Part shown: positions 28,279 to 38,185 of the stretch, piece by piece
Layout of the letters: each line of letters begins with the position of its first letter
Numbering within the stretch: position 1 is the stretch's first letter
Source: Massilia rhizosphaerae
GTDB taxonomy: Bacteria; Pseudomonadota; Gammaproteobacteria; Burkholderiales; Burkholderiaceae_D
Direction: 5' to 3'
DNA length: 64,000 nt
Assembly (NCBI RefSeq): GCF_016093545.1
Contig: NZ_JADKYX010000007.1
Span: forward strand, 1 to 64,000
Translations under genes and position numbers: made by a program
Notes under the pieces: generated by a model
Database searches by the model: none
The model's input: only the letters and a program-made list of their open reading frames with translations
What the model was told of the DNA's origin: nothing

Positions 28279-30564
28279 TCAGTGCGGCACCGGCAGGAAG
28301 ACCGGGTCGGGCGTGTCCTGGCGGGCGCGCGGCAGGTAGATCGTGACGGTCGTGCCCGCGCCCGGCTTGCTCGCCAGCCGGATATGGCCGCCGCTCTGCT
28401 TGACGAAGCCGTGCGCCATCGACAGGCCGAGGCCCGTGCCCTTGCCTTCCGGCTTGGTCGTGAAGAACGGTTCGAAGGCGCGTTCCATCACGTCGGGCGG
28501 CATGCCGGTGCCGGTGTCGCCGACGGCGACGGTGACGAATTTGCCGGGACGGATGCCGGAATACGCCAGCTCGTCGGCCGCTTCGATCGTGACGTTGGCA
28601 AGCGCGATGGTGACGCTGCCGCCGCCCTCCATCGCGTCGCGCGCATTGATCACGAGGTTCAGCAGCACGTTTTCCAGCTGGTTCGGATCGACGAGGACGT
28701 TCCACAGGTCGGGCGGGATGACCATGCGGATCGCGACGCTGTCGCCGGCCGCGCGGTGCAGCAGGGTGTCCATGCGTTCGATGAGCTGGGCCAGGTTGAC
28801 GACGCTCGGATGCAGCGGCTGGCGGCGCGCGAAGGCGAGCAGCTGGGCGGCCAGCTTCTTGCCCCGCTCCACGGCGTCGAGGATGTTCAGCAGGCGCTTG
28901 CGGCCGTTGTCGTCGCTGCGCAGCATCAGCTGGACGTTGGCGCTGATGATGTGCAGGATGTTGTTGAAATCGTGCGCCACGCCGCCCGTCAGCTTGCCCA
29001 CGGCCTCCAGCTTCTGGGAGCGCAGCAGCGCCGCCCGCGCTTCCTCCAGCCGCTGCTGGCGCTGATGCTCGCGTTCGGCCGCTTCCTTGCGCGGGCGGAT
29101 GTCGCGCACGAACGCCGTCACGCCGTAGCCCTGCTTCGTCGCGAGCGGCGTGATCGCGATCTCCACCGGAATCTCGTGGCCGTCGTGCGTGAGCGCCGTC
29201 GCCTCCGTGGGACCCGTCAGCATCGGACAGGCGCCGTCGCGCGCGAACTGCGCCAGGCAGCCGCGCCACTCGTCGCGCCGCGGCGCCGGGACCAGGAGCT
29301 CGAGCACGTCGCGCCCGACGGCCTCGCCCTCGTTCCAGCCGAACAGCTGGCAGGCCCGCAGGTTCCAGTCCGTGATGCGGCCGTCCGGGGCGATGGCGAT
29401 GAAGGCGTCGTACGCGGTCTGCAGGATCAGGCGCACGCGTTCGCCCTCGGCGTCGATGCGGTCGCGCGAGGTGCGCAGTTCGACCGTCATGCCCTGCGCC
29501 AGCTGCAGCGCGCGGCGGCGTTCGGAGGCCAGCAGCCAGACGACCAGCGCCAGCAGCAGGCCGAGGCCGATGCCCGTCAGCGCGATCGCGACCGTCGCGC
29601 GGCGGTCGCGCGCCGCCTCGAAGGCCGGCGCCGAATGCAGGACGATGGTCCAGGATCGTCCGGCGTTGTCGACCGTCGTCTGGTAGCTCAGCAGGGGACG
29701 GCGGCTGCCGGCCGCGGCGCCGGGCGAGCGATACAGCAGGGCGTCGGCGGTGGGCGCCAGGCCGTCGTAGATCTCGACCTGCAGGTCGCCCGCGTGCTCG
29801 CCGCCCAGTCCCCGCATCAGGTCGTTCATGCGGAACGGCGCATACACCCAGCCGACGATGGCCGCGCGGCGGGCCGCGACCGTGTCGTGCGCCATGCCGG
29901 CGCGGTACACCGGCACGTACATCAGGAAGCCAGCCTGGTCGTCGCGCCGGCCCTCCTGCACGAGCACCACCTTGCCGGTGGCGACGGCGTGCCCGGTGTC
30001 GCGCGCCGCCGCCATTGCCGCGCGCCGCACCGGTTCGCTGAACATGTCGTAGCCGAAGGCGCGCAGGTTACGGCCCGAAAAGGGTTCGATGCGGGTGATC
30101 GACGTGATGACCGGACGCGTCCCCGGCGGCTTGATCGCGTAGTCGCGGAAGCCTTCGGCGCGCATGGCGGCCACGTGCGCGTCCAGCCGTCCGGGCGGGA
30201 CGATCGTGGCGATGCCCAGTGCTTCGATGCCGGGGAAGCGGTCGTTCAGGTGCAGCAGGGCGTAGTAATCGGCGAATTCGGCGCGGCCGACGTCGACCGA
30301 GCCGCGCAGGAAACCGCAGGTGGCGAGCAGCACTTCCTCGTAGACGTCCAGGCGCCGGTCGATGCCGGCGGCGAGGTCGCGCGCCCGGAAATTGAAATTG
30401 CCGGCCAGTTCGCCGGCCGCCGTCCGCTGGGCGTTGCCGGCGACCATATAAGTCACGATCAGCGCGGCGAGGAACGCGAGCGCGGCCAGGAGGAAGGGGA
30501 GGTGGGCGGGGCTGCGCGGTGAGTTGCGGTTGGATGGCGTGGGCGATGGGTCTGGATGCGGCAT
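28279..30564 (-). CDS. CHASE-PAS sensor histidine kinase
   Basis: A 761-residue membrane kinase. Transmembrane helix 1 is at about residues 22-44. The periplasmic CHASE domain spans about 60-300 (ADYYALLHLNDRFPGIEALG). Transmembrane helix 2 is near 325-347. A PAS domain follows (AYDAFIAIAPDGRITDWN), then HisKA with phospho-acceptor His in AHDFNNIL, and an HATPase_c with N-box NLVINARDAM and GTGLGLSMAHGF. No receiver domain is attached and no response regulator is adjacent. The start at 30564 precedes a Pro/Ser-rich tail; in-frame ATGs at 30633 and 30678 are possible. It is transcribed with the CYP152-like gene. Confidence 0.9.
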   Translation of the reverse strand: MPHPDPSPTPSNRNSPRSPAHLPFLLAALAFLAALIVTYMVAGNAQRTAAGELAGNFNFRARDLAAGIDRRLDVYEEVLLATCGFLRGSVDVGRAEFADYYALLHLNDRFPGIEALGIATIVPPGRLDAHVAAMRAEGFRDYAIKPPGTRPVITSITRIEPFSGRNLRAFGYDMFSEPVRRAAMAAARDTGHAVATGKVVLVQEGRRDDQAGFLMYVPVYRAGMAHDTVAARRAAIVGWVYAPFRMNDLMRGLGGEHAGDLQVEIYDGLAPTADALLYRSPGAAAGSRRPLLSYQTTVDNAGRSWTIVLHSAPAFEAARDRRATVAIALTGIGLGLLLALVVWLLASERRRALQLAQGMTVELRTSRDRIDAEGERVRLILQTAYDAFIAIAPDGRITDWNLRACQLFGWNEGEAVGRDVLELLVPAPRRDEWRGCLAQFARDGACPMLTGPTEATALTHDGHEIPVEIAITPLATKQGYGVTAFVRDIRPRKEAAEREHQRQQRLEEARAALLRSQKLEAVGKLTGGVAHDFNNILHIISANVQLMLRSDDNGRKRLLNILDAVERGKKLAAQLLAFARRQPLHPSVVNLAQLIERMDTLLHRAAGDSVAIRMVIPPDLWNVLVDPNQLENVLLNLVINARDAMEGGGSVTIALANVTIEAADELAYSGIRPGKFVTVAVGDTGTGMPPDVMERAFEPFFTTKPEGKGTGLGLSMAHGFVKQSGGHIRLASKPGAGTTVTIYLPRARQDTPDPVFLPVPH

Positions 30565-30713
30565 GAAGCTGTACGCGACAGGGCGGTGGTGGTCGGGATC
30601 CGTTGCCGGCAGGGCAAGCGCGCCGTCCCGCATAGGATACGCATGGTTGGACGGGGCGGGCGCACAACAGGCCGGCACGCGCCGTGCTCCGGCTACAATG
30701 AGCGTTTTATGCC

Positions 30714-31163
30714 ATGCTCATGCATTCCCGATTTTCCGCCGACACCCTGTTGCACCGCGTGCGCTGGGGCGCCGCGCTGGCCCTGGTCGCGTTCGCGCTG
30801 TGGGCCGCGCTCGCGCCGCTGCGCTATCCGACGCGCGAACGGATCTTCGTGTTCCCGCGCGGCGCCGGCGCGGTGCCGGCCGAGGTGCGCCTGACGCTGG
30901 GCGTGCGCGACGTCCTGCTGCTGCGCAACCGCGACGCCGTGCCGCACGTGTTCGGCCAGGTGCTCGTGCTGCCGGGCCACGTGTTCCGCCTGCCGTTCGA
31001 ACGGCCCGGCGACTATGTGCTGGCCTGCGACGTGGCGCCGGGCCATGCCGTCACGGTGCGGGTCGAGGATCATCCGGACCCCGGATGGACGCGTCTGCTC
31101 TGGCGTCTGCGCGTCCTGGCCGAGGCCGTACGCACGTTGCCGATCGAGGGACCGGGGGACTGA
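30714..31163 (+). CDS. Membrane-anchored cupredoxin-like protein
   Basis: A 149-residue protein with one N-terminal transmembrane or signal-anchor helix (about 18-38, AALALVAFALWAALAPL) and a small beta-sandwich domain. The stretch DVLLLRNRDAVPHVFGQVL...GDYVLACDVAPGH resembles cupredoxin-fold proteins, in which a His and a later Cys...His cluster bind copper, but the match is weak. The start is at 30714 or at the ATG at 30720. It probably faces the periplasm. It is divergent from the CHASE kinase, 150 bases apart. Confidence 0.65.
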   Translation: MLMHSRFSADTLLHRVRWGAALALVAFALWAALAPLRYPTRERIFVFPRGAGAVPAEVRLTLGVRDVLLLRNRDAVPHVFGQVLVLPGHVFRLPFERPGDYVLACDVAPGHAVTVRVEDHPDPGWTRLLWRLRVLAEAVRTLPIEGPGD

Positions 31164-31216
31164 AGACGGGTGCAATCGTGCTCCGTCCCGCGCGGCGAAT
31201 CTGTCATCATGCGCGC

Positions 31217-31834
31217 ATGGCCACGATCACGTTACCCCTGTTCCCGCTGAGCACGGTCCTGTTCCCGGACGGCGTGCTGCCGCTACAGATTTTCGAGGTG
31301 CGCTATCTCGACATGATCAGCCATTGCCTGACGGAGGACGAGCCGTTCGGCGTCGTGCTGCTCACCCACGGCCAGGAAGTGCGCACCCCGCAGGGGCAGG
31401 AAAAGTTCGCGGCCGCGGGCACGCTGGCGTCCGTGCAGGACACGACGGCGTCCACGCCGGGCCTGCTGCAGGTGGTGTGCCGCGGCGGCGCGCGCTTCAA
31501 CGTGCTGGACAGCGACCGCCGCACGAACGGCCTGTGGATGGCCGAGGCCGAACTGCTGGAAGAGGACCACGTCGTGCGCATCCCGTCCGACCTCAAGGGC
31601 GCGGCCGACGCGCTCGACCGCGTGCTGGCGTCGCTGCACGACGTGCCGCAGAGCCGCTGGCCCGTGCAGCCGCCGTTCCGCCTGGACGATTGCGGCTGGG
31701 TGGCCAACCGCTGGTGCGAATTGCTGCCGCTGCCCAATCAGCAGAAACAGAGCATGCTCATGCTGGACAATCCGCTGATCCGGCTGGAGCTGCTGCACGA
31801 TGTGCTCGATGAGCACGGGCTCATTACCTCTTGA
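31217..31834 (+). CDS. LON peptidase substrate-binding domain protein
   Basis: A 205-residue protein consisting only of the LON N-terminal (PUA-like) domain: ITLPLFPLSTVLFPDGVLPLQIFEVRYLDMI is the signature. It lacks the ATPase and protease parts of Lon. Homologues are widespread in proteobacteria, and their function is not settled; protein-substrate recognition is likely. The gene lies 53 bases after the cupredoxin-like gene and may be co-transcribed with it. Confidence 0.92.
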   Translation: MATITLPLFPLSTVLFPDGVLPLQIFEVRYLDMISHCLTEDEPFGVVLLTHGQEVRTPQGQEKFAAAGTLASVQDTTASTPGLLQVVCRGGARFNVLDSDRRTNGLWMAEAELLEEDHVVRIPSDLKGAADALDRVLASLHDVPQSRWPVQPPFRLDDCGWVANRWCELLPLPNQQKQSMLMLDNPLIRLELLHDVLDEHGLITS

Positions 31835-32056
31835 ATGACAATATTGTAATTTACCCCCAAAAACGCGGATTTCATATACAGGGGGTAGGATTTGAGGTAA
31901 CCTTGAGCGCGATTTTGACTCTCTACGTCCAGCCAAAGCCGCCGCTCCCGGCCAAGCCGCGCGAGGCGCGTCCCGTCACCCCGGTTTTCCCGCGTTGGCC
32001 CTGCCAGGGCAGCAGCCTGGCCGTAGAACGCAACGATTCATTGCCCGAAAGAAAAA

Positions 32057-33508
32057 ATGTCTGAAACACCGACCACCATTGAAGCTGGCGGCGCACCGAC
32101 CGTGCGCTTCGCCGATTTCGGCCTGGCGCCAGAGATCCAGCGTGCGCTGTCGGACCAGGGCTATGTGCACCCGACCCCGATCCAGGCCCAGGCGATCCCC
32201 ATCGTCCTGCAGGGCCGCGACGTCATGGGCGCGGCCCAGACCGGCACCGGCAAGACGGCGAGCTTCTCGCTGCCGATCATCCAGTTGCTGCTCCCGCACG
32301 CCAACACGAGCATGTCGCCCGCGCGCCATGCCGTGCGCGCCCTCGTGCTGACGCCGACGCGCGAACTGGCGATCCAGGTCGCCGAGAACGTGAAGGCCTA
32401 CGCCCAGCACACGCCGCTGCGCTCCACCGTCGTCTTCGGCGGCATGGACATGAAGCCGCAGACCGAGGTCCTGCGCCGCGGCGTCGAGATCGTCATCGCC
32501 ACGCCGGGCCGCCTGCTCGACCACGTGGAGCAGAAGAATATCAGCCTGGGCCAGGTCCAGATGCTCGTGATGGACGAGGCCGACCGCATGCTCGACATGG
32601 GCTTCCTGCCCGACCTGCAGCGCATCATCAACCTGCTGCCGAAGAAGCGCCAGAACCTGATGTTCTCGGCCACGTTCTCGCCCGAGATCAAGAAGCTGGC
32701 GGCCAGTTTCCTGAACGAGCCGCTCCTGATCGAAGTCGCGCGCAGCAATGCCACCAACACCGCCATCACCCAGGTGCTGTACAAGGTCGACGAGGAGCAG
32801 AAGCGCAACGTCGTCGAGCACCTGATCCGCGCGCGCGACCTGAAGCAGGTGCTCGTGTTCTCGAACACCAAGATCGGCGCCTCGCGTCTCGCGCGCTACC
32901 TCGAGCAGGCCGGCATCAAGGCGTCCGCCATCCACGGCGACAAGACCCAGCAGGAACGCATCGCCGCGCTGGACGCCTTCAAGAATGGCGAGATCGACGT
33001 GCTCGTCGCGACCGACGTCGCGGCGCGCGGCCTCGACATCACCGACCTGCCGTGCGTGATCAACTACGATCTGCCGTACAACGCCGAGGACTACGTGCAC
33101 CGCATCGGCCGCACGGGCCGCGCCGGCGCCACCGGCGATGCGCTGTCCGTGTACTCCGACAAGGACGAGCGCCTGCTGGTCGACATCGAGAAACTGATCA
33201 AGCAGACCATCACGCGCGGCGAGCTGACCGGCTTCGCGCCGGCGCGCGGCTTCGACCGCGCCGAGCGCGGCGCCGACCGCCGCGGCGGCCGCCGCGAATC
33301 GGACAGCCCGCGCGCCGAGCGCCCGGAGCGCACGGAACGCGCCCCGCGCAGCATGGGCGCGCCGCGCCGCGAGAAGATCGATCCGTGGTTCCTCAAGCCT
33401 TACGAACCCGCTGCCGCCCCGCGCAAGGAAACGACGGCCGCGCCGTCCGCGTCGGGCAAGCCGAAGCCCAAGCTGGCGGCGCTGCTGGGCGGATTGCCGA
33501 AGTCGTAG
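32057..33508 (+). CDS. rhlE: DEAD-box ATP-dependent RNA helicase, RhlE type
   Basis: A 483-residue helicase with Q-motif (FADFGLAPEIQRALSDQGY...PTPIQ), Walker A AQTGTGKT, DEAD, SAT, VATDVAARGLDI and HRIGRTGRAG, followed by a basic, Arg/Gly/Pro-rich tail of about 90 residues typical of RhlE. It remodels RNA in ribosome assembly and cold adaptation or decay. The start follows GAAAGAAAAA. The TAG stop is supplied by the arm of a hairpin repeat at 33504. The 222 bases upstream hold its promoter region. Confidence 0.93.
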   Translation: MSETPTTIEAGGAPTVRFADFGLAPEIQRALSDQGYVHPTPIQAQAIPIVLQGRDVMGAAQTGTGKTASFSLPIIQLLLPHANTSMSPARHAVRALVLTPTRELAIQVAENVKAYAQHTPLRSTVVFGGMDMKPQTEVLRRGVEIVIATPGRLLDHVEQKNISLGQVQMLVMDEADRMLDMGFLPDLQRIINLLPKKRQNLMFSATFSPEIKKLAASFLNEPLLIEVARSNATNTAITQVLYKVDEEQKRNVVEHLIRARDLKQVLVFSNTKIGASRLARYLEQAGIKASAIHGDKTQQERIAALDAFKNGEIDVLVATDVAARGLDITDLPCVINYDLPYNAEDYVHRIGRTGRAGATGDALSVYSDKDERLLVDIEKLIKQTITRGELTGFAPARGFDRAERGADRRGGRRESDSPRAERPERTERAPRSMGAPRREKIDPWFLKPYEPAAAPRKETTAAPSASGKPKPKLAALLGGLPKS

Positions 33509-33552
33509 GGCGATTGATGCCGGGGGCATCAATCGAATCCGCGCACCCTACG
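33504..33552. repeat. Dispersed hairpin repeat, copy 4, supplying both flanking stop codons
   Basis: The inner stem is CGATTGATGCC (33511-33521), loop GGG, GGCATCAATCG (33525-33535). The outer arms are CGTAGGG (33504-33510) and CCCTACG (33546-33552). The outer arms contain the TAG stop of rhlE (33506-33508) and, on the other strand, the TAG stop of the LOV kinase (33548-33550). It lies exactly between convergent genes, so a bidirectional terminator role is plausible. Confidence 0.8.
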
Positions 33553-35180
33553 CCCCCAGCGCCGCCTCCACCTGCGCCAGCAGCTCGTCATGCTTGTACG
33601 GCTTGGCGAGAACGTTCAGCCGCCGCGCCTGGTCCTGCCGCGGCAATTCGTCCATATACCCCGTCGTGACGAGCACGGGCAGCCGCGGGCGCAGCCGGCG
33701 GGCCTCGTCGGCGAGCTGCAGGCCGTTCATCCCGCCCGGCATGATCGCGTCCGTGAACAGCAGGTCGACCCGCGCGCCCTGGCGCAGCAGGGCCAGCGCC
33801 TGTTCGCCGCTGGCGGCCGCCAGCACCGCGTAGCCGGCCATGCCCAGCACGCTCTCGGCCAGTTCGCGCACGTCGTCGTTGTCCTCGACGACGAGCACGC
33901 AGGGCTTGCTGGCCGCCGTGCCGTCCGCGCCCGGCGCCGCCGCCGCCTCATGGTCCGGGCCATTGCCGCCGGCGCCGTGCTGGCCGTTGTCGACGATGGG
34001 GAAGATCATGCGCACCGTCGTGCCTTCGCCGGGCCTGCTGTCGATTTCCAGGCGCCCCTGCGATTGCTGCACGAAGCCGTGCACCATGGCCAGGCCGAGG
34101 CCCGTGCCCGGGCCCTTGGTCGTGAAGAAGGGCTCGGTCGCGCGGCGCAGGACGTCGGGCGGCATGCCGATGCCGCGGTCGATCACGCACAGGATGACGC
34201 GGCCGTCGCCGCGCGCGATCGACGTCGCGACCGTCACCTCGCCGCCGTCCGGCAGCGCGTCGCGCGCGTTGATCAACACGTTCAGCAGGGCCATCTCCAG
34301 GTGCGTCGGGTCGAGGTGGCACAGCGGCAGGCCGGGACGCAGGTCGAGGCGCAGGTCGACCTTGTCGCCCAGCGTGCGCACCAGCATCTCGGAAAATTCC
34401 ACGACGAGGTTGTTGATGTTGACGGGCCTGGGTTCCAGCCGCTGCTTGCGCGCGAAGGTCAGCAGCTGCTGGGTGAGCCTGCCGGCGCGCCATGTCCGGC
34501 TGGTCCAGGGCGATCAGGGCGACTTCCAGGTTGCCGTTGATGACCTGCAGCAGGTTGTTGAAGTCGTGCGCCATGCCGGCCGTCAGCTGGCCGATCGCCT
34601 CCATCTTCTGCGCCTGCAGATGCGATTCCTGGCTCAGGCGGCGTTCCGAGATGTCCATCTGCGACGCGAAGAAGTACAGCAGCTGGCCGTCCTGGTCGAA
34701 GATCGGGCCGATGAACAGGGCGTTCCAGAACGGGGTGCCGTCGGCCTTGTAGTTCAGGATGTCGACGGCGACGGCGCGCTGCTCGGCGATGGCACGGCGC
34801 ACTTCGTCCACCGTGCGGCGGTCCGTCTGCGGCCCCTGCAGGAAGCGGCAGTTGCGGCCGACGACGTCGTCTTCCTTGTACAGCGTGAGATCGAGGAAGG
34901 CGCCGTTGCAGAACACGATCGGGTTGTCCGGCCGGCGCGGGTCGGTGACGGTCATCGGCATGCGCGTCATTTCGACGGCGGCAAAGAAGATGTTGCCGCG
35001 GTCGTCCAGGCCGTCGCGCTTGATGTAGCTGGCCTGCCAGTGGTTGACGCCCGGGTTGCCCATCGGTTCGTAGGCGTTGCCCTCGATTTCGCCGGCCGCG
35101 GGCACGCCGAAGCTCTGGCCGCCGCCTTGCTCCTCCATGCCCTGATTGCGGGCGTCTTTCGTGTCGGGTCCCATCACCAT
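33548..35180 (-). pseudogene. LOV-domain hybrid histidine kinase, frameshifted
   Basis: The frame from the ATG at 35180 (AAAGGA before it) encodes a LOV blue-light domain with the flavin-adduct motif GRNCRFLQ (Cys111), then the phospho-acceptor box MAHDFNNLL. Near 34478-34490 the frame breaks. The rest (GRLTQQLLTFARKQ, HATPase_c with NVLINARDAL and GTGLGLAMVHGF, and a C-terminal receiver with phospho-Asp in FTDAIMPG) continues in another frame to 33548. Compared with the sibling kinase at 28279-30564, about ten residues between the two dimerisation helices are missing, so a small deletion rather than a homopolymer slip is indicated. Alone, the N-terminal frame would give about 410 residues with a nonsense tail. 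Confidence 0.8.
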
Positions 35181-35281
35181 CGTGCAATCCTTTCGCTCCA
35201 GCCTTTGGCGCTCGATGGGAAAATTGTAGGGCGCGCGGTCGCCGCACACTGTTCGCGACCGCACTGATGCCGTTGGCCGGC

Positions 35282-38182
35282 TCAGGCGTCCGTACCGGGC
35301 AGCGTGCGATACCACGCACCGCCGATGACCGTATCGACCACCTGGCGCGCGCTGCGGTCCCACGTCAGCCACGGCATGCCGGTGGAGGGCGGCGCCTTAC
35401 CGTCGCGCCAAAGCAGCAGCCAATCCTCGATGGCGCGCGCCAGGTCGGCCGGATCCAGACCGTCGAAGTAATACGCATGCTCCCCCGCGACTTCGCGGAA
35501 CACGGGCAGGCTGCGCGCGACGATGGGGATGCCGTGCTGCGCCGCCTCGATCAGCGGCAGGCCGAAGCCTTCGCCTTCGGACGCGGCCAGCAGCGCCGAC
35601 GAACCGGCATACAGTTTCAGCAGCATCTCGTCCGAGATCCCGGCCAGCCAGAACATCCGCCGCTGCTTTTCCGGGTGATCCGCGAGGCGCGCGGCCAGTT
35701 GCTCGACCATCCAGCCTTCCTTGCCGACGATGACGAGGTTCGCGTCCACGCCCCGTTCCCACAATTGCTCGAACGCGGCCAGCGCCTGGGCCTGGCCCTT
35801 GCGCGGCTCCACCGTTCCGACCATCAGGAAGCTGGGACGCGCGGCGAGCGCGTCCAGCACCACGTGCGCGTCCGGCGGCATGCCGGTGCTCGGGGCGCTC
35901 GCGTCGATGTCGGCGCCCAGGTGGAACCACCCCAGTTGCAGCGGCTGGCGCCGGCGCAGGCCTTGTTCCTCGTACCAGGTCACCAGTTCGTCGGCCACGG
36001 CGCGCGAGATGCAGATCACGCCGTCGGCCACCGCGTGCACGGTGCGCAGGAAGTCGCCGAAGTATTGATCCGTCCCGAACGGGAACACGTCCGGGCGCAG
36101 CATCGGCAGCAGGTCGTACATGACGAAGTGGATGTGGACGCCGCGATCCGACATCGATCGCAGCAACGCCTCGTTCTGCGACGTACCGTTCGTGAACAGG
36201 TCCAGGCCGAGGAACACGTCGCCGGGACGCAGGTCGACGGGCGCGTCTTCCAGCGTGAGGTCGGTCGTGCCGGTCAGGCCGAGCGCGAACTTGCGCGCGT
36301 AGCGGTAGGCGTGGCCGCCGCCGTGGGAAAACACGGGCTCGATGCGAAAGCCCGGCGGAGGATCGCCCAGCATCGCCAGCAGGACGCTGCGCACGACGCG
36401 CTGGATGCCCGTCTTGAGGTCCGACTGCACGAGGGCCGACACGTCGACCAGCAGCTGGCGCGGCGCGACGGGCGCGCGGTTGAACGCGATGGCGGCGGCG
36501 AGCGGCGCCAGTTCGCTGTCCGGGCACACGGGCGCGCACGCGCGCACGACCTGGCGGTACAGCGCATGCCTGCCGTGGTGCGTGAAATGTTCGATGGCCT
36601 CGACATACATCCGTCCGACGTGCGCCGGCGCGTGCTCGGCGTCCATGTGGGCGAGGGCGCGCGCGCCGAGTTGCGCGCGCGCGTCGGCGTCGCCGTGCAG
36701 GCGCGCCAGCGCGCCGGCCAGTTCGGGCACCGTGAAATCGTCGCGCAGCTTGACCAGCAGGGCGTCGTCGATGGATGCCGTCGAGCCGTGCGCGTTGACG
36801 ATGGTCGGCAGGGCGTACAGCAGGCAGTCGAGCACGGAGGCCGACGTCTCGCCGCGCGTCGACGTGCGCAGCTGCACGGCGCAGTCGGCGGCGGCCAGGT
36901 AGTCCGCATAGGTGGCCGCGTCGACGAAGCCCGTGATGCGGATGCGGTCACTGGCCGCGCCGGCGCCCGCCTTGCGCAGCAGTTCGCCGCCGTACGGGCC
37001 CGGGTCGTTCTCGCCGACGAACACCAGCTTGCAGTGCGCATCGCGCGCGAGCGGCGAGGCGAGGAAGGCGTCCAGCAATTCCTCGTTCAGCTTGGTGCGG
37101 CCCAGCATGCCGAACGTGCACACGACGTAATCGTCTTGGGCGAGGCCCAGGCGCGCGCGGGCTTGCGCGCGCGCGTCCGGCCCGATGCTGCCTTCCGGCC
37201 GGCCGCGCAGGAGAGGAATCGTGCGCCAGTGCTCGGCGGCCTGCTCGCCGTACCACGCCGTGGCGAGGGTCCTGGAAAAATCCGAGTGCACGATCACGCC
37301 GGCCGCCGCATCCAGCACGTCCTTGTTGACGGGGTATTTCCAGATCGCGGGATTGCGGCCGTTCTTCGCGTGGTCGAGCAGGCCGGAAAAGCCGTGCGAT
37401 GCGTACAGCGCCTGCATGAAGGCCTGCGGCAGATAGGCTTCGCGTTCCAGGTTGTCCAGCACGCCCGAGAAGAAGAAGTCGTGCAGCACGACGATGCCCG
37501 GCACGTCGCGGATCAATTCGAACATGTGCTGGTGCGCGTGCGAATTGCCGAAGTGGTAAAGGACGCGGTCGAACAGGTGCGCGTGCTCGCGCAGCCAGGC
37601 GGGGCTGCGTTGCGGGAAGTCCGCCACGCGCGCGTCGGCGACGTTCGGCTGGTCGACGACGAGGTCGATCTCGTAATGCCGCGCCAGTTCCGGCAGCAGT
37701 TCCGCGCTGTAGTCGGCGATGCCCGATTTGACGGGCGGCAGCGGCGAGACGTAGGCCAGCCGGGGACGGTCCGCCGGCGCCGGCGCCGGGGCAGGCGCGG
37801 GTTCGGCCGCGCTGGCGGCGATGCGCGTCCACAGCGCGCCGGCGTTCTCGGTGCCGGGCGCGGACACGACGTGCGCGAACGGCGCGCCGGGCAGGGCGCG
37901 GGCGCGGCCGGCCCGGGCCAGCGTCACGACGACGTCGGCCGCGAGGCCGGCGAAGGCGTGGATGCGCACCGCCGCCGCGTAGCGCGGATTGCTTGGCAAC
38001 TCGAACACGCGCAGGCGCTCGCCGAATGCGGCGCGCAGCGTTTCCACCGCCACGTGCGAGCGGTTGGAGACGGCGAGACGGATCTCGTGGCCGTCGGCCA
38101 GGCGCACCAGGTCCTGGGCGAGCAGCAGGGCCGCGGACTCGATGCGGTCGGCGCTGTCGTCGAAGTCGATCACGATACGCAT
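35282..38182 (-). CDS. Large two-domain glycosyltransferase (GT4 + GT4)
   Basis: A 966-residue cytoplasmic enzyme. The first GT-B domain (residues about 140-520) has LAYVSPLPPVKSGIADYSAELL and the late TRGETSASVLDCLLYALP. The second (about 575-960) begins LLVDVSALVQSDLKTGIQRVVR and has the donor site EGEGFGLPLIEAAQHGIP with the GT4 EX7E pair. Residues 1-135 are an additional N-terminal glycosyltransferase-like segment. Multi-domain GT4 enzymes polymerise O-antigen or capsule repeats on the cytoplasmic face. The sugars cannot be inferred. It is the last gene of the Wzm-Wzt-FkbM operon, three bases after the methyltransferase. Confidence 0.88.
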   Translation of the reverse strand: MRIVIDFDDSADRIESAALLLAQDLVRLADGHEIRLAVSNRSHVAVETLRAAFGERLRVFELPSNPRYAAAVRIHAFAGLAADVVVTLARAGRARALPGAPFAHVVSAPGTENAGALWTRIAASAAEPAPAPAPAPADRPRLAYVSPLPPVKSGIADYSAELLPELARHYEIDLVVDQPNVADARVADFPQRSPAWLREHAHLFDRVLYHFGNSHAHQHMFELIRDVPGIVVLHDFFFSGVLDNLEREAYLPQAFMQALYASHGFSGLLDHAKNGRNPAIWKYPVNKDVLDAAAGVIVHSDFSRTLATAWYGEQAAEHWRTIPLLRGRPEGSIGPDARAQARARLGLAQDDYVVCTFGMLGRTKLNEELLDAFLASPLARDAHCKLVFVGENDPGPYGGELLRKAGAGAASDRIRITGFVDAATYADYLAAADCAVQLRTSTRGETSASVLDCLLYALPTIVNAHGSTASIDDALLVKLRDDFTVPELAGALARLHGDADARAQLGARALAHMDAEHAPAHVGRMYVEAIEHFTHHGRHALYRQVVRACAPVCPDSELAPLAAAIAFNRAPVAPRQLLVDVSALVQSDLKTGIQRVVRSVLLAMLGDPPPGFRIEPVFSHGGGHAYRYARKFALGLTGTTDLTLEDAPVDLRPGDVFLGLDLFTNGTSQNEALLRSMSDRGVHIHFVMYDLLPMLRPDVFPFGTDQYFGDFLRTVHAVADGVICISRAVADELVTWYEEQGLRRRQPLQLGWFHLGADIDASAPSTGMPPDAHVVLDALAARPSFLMVGTVEPRKGQAQALAAFEQLWERGVDANLVIVGKEGWMVEQLAARLADHPEKQRRMFWLAGISDEMLLKLYAGSSALLAASEGEGFGLPLIEAAQHGIPIVARSLPVFREVAGEHAYYFDGLDPADLARAIEDWLLLWRDGKAPPSTGMPWLTWDRSARQVVDTVIGGAWYRTLPGTDA

Positions 38183-38185
38183 GGT

